Assembly (NCBI RefSeq): GCF_003471165.1
Contig: NZ_QRIL01000032.1
Coordinates: forward strand, 1 to 43,633
From: Ruminococcus sp. AM22-13
Lineage (GTDB): Bacteria; Bacillota; Clostridia; Lachnospirales; Lachnospiraceae
DNA: 43,633 nt
Direction of reading: 5' to 3'
Below are positions 43,591 through 43,633 of the stretch, one piece after another (position 1 is the first letter of the stretch; every line of letters starts with the position of its first letter). The notes beneath the pieces were generated by a model, which saw nothing but the letters and a program-made list of their open reading frames with translations, searched no databases and had not been told where the DNA came from. Made by a program: the position numbers and the translations under genes.

Positions 43591-43633
43591 ACACTACTGA
43601 AAAAGTGGTCGTAAAATCATATATCTGATATAA
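43589..43633 (-). mobile_element. Probable end of an insertion sequence running off the right edge
   Basis: The regulator homology stops at 43588-43591, and GGACACTACTGAAAAAGTGG begins there, a style of sequence typical of insertion-sequence termini. Only 45 bases are in the window, so family and orientation cannot be set. Confidence 0.4.

Noticed and set aside
1..43633. CRISPR array, tRNA, rRNA or prophage
   Set aside because: No regularly spaced repeats, cloverleaf genes or phage structural genes were seen on reading both strands by eye.

Overview
This window looks like a chromosomal segment of a gut Clostridia of the Lachnospiraceae (Blautia/Ruminococcus/Dorea type). The basis is the low-to-moderate G+C, strong AGGAGG ribosome sites, the cmk-ispH-rpsA block, a multi-subunit Na+-pumping decarboxylase operon, and a Gram-positive CpsB/CpsC/CpsD plus LCP polysaccharide system. 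The genus cannot be fixed from sequence alone. No tRNA, rRNA or CRISPR array was recognised.

Layout. (1) 1-3253: mobile-element debris. There is a C-terminal ORF fragment, a PD-(D/E)XK (Rpn-type) transposase gene cut after about 75 codons, and a complete IS66-family element (tnpA, tnpB, tnpC) whose right end is tandemly duplicated. (2) 3254-23971, almost all minus strand: a polysaccharide (capsule/EPS) locus read right to left. A regulatory and export block comes first: cpsB, then a promoter, cpsC, cpsD, an SGNH-like membrane protein, an LCP ligase and a secreted protein, closed by a terminator. A second promoter follows, then a C-terminally truncated long phosphoglycosyltransferase and an unusual leader (34-codon ORF abutting a long hairpin). 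The sugar cassette comes next: NDP-sugar 4,6-dehydratase, small protein, aminotransferase, short phosphoglycosyltransferase, two GT2 enzymes, pyruvyltransferase, radical SAM protein, Wzy, Wzx, anchored propeller-like protein, UDP-glucose dehydrogenase, a TRADD-N-associated transmembrane protein and a glmS stump. The strongly AT-rich part (about 3.5-12.6 kb) looks like an exchangeable cassette. (3) 24073-27996: housekeeping block rpsA-ispH-cmk-flavoprotein. (4) 28151-33553: five-gene biotin-dependent carboxyltransferase/Na+ decarboxylase operon that carries both a 12S/MmdA-type and a 5S/PycB-type carboxyltransferase. (5) 34115-38222, plus strand: an old-yellow-enzyme-type ene-reductase, a YdiB-like quinate/shikimate dehydrogenase and type I dehydroquinate dehydratase. 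(6) 38405-43590, minus strand: L-cysteine desulfidase, aldo/keto reductase, M20 dipeptidase and a response regulator that has lost its N-terminus at a probable second insertion-sequence end at the right edge.

How it fits together. The dehydratase, aminotransferase and short phosphoglycosyltransferase suggest a polymer started on an amino-dideoxy sugar. UDP-glucuronate and pyruvylation would add negative charge, Wzx/Wzy would export and polymerise it, and CpsBCD and LCP would control length and attach it. The most interesting candidates are: the ene-reductase/YdiB/AroD set as a possible reductive quinate-shikimate pathway; the TRADD-N-associated membrane protein translationally coupled to the capsule operon; the radical SAM enzyme inside the sugar cassette; the leader ORF plus hairpin; and the hybrid transcarboxylase/Na+-pump operon.
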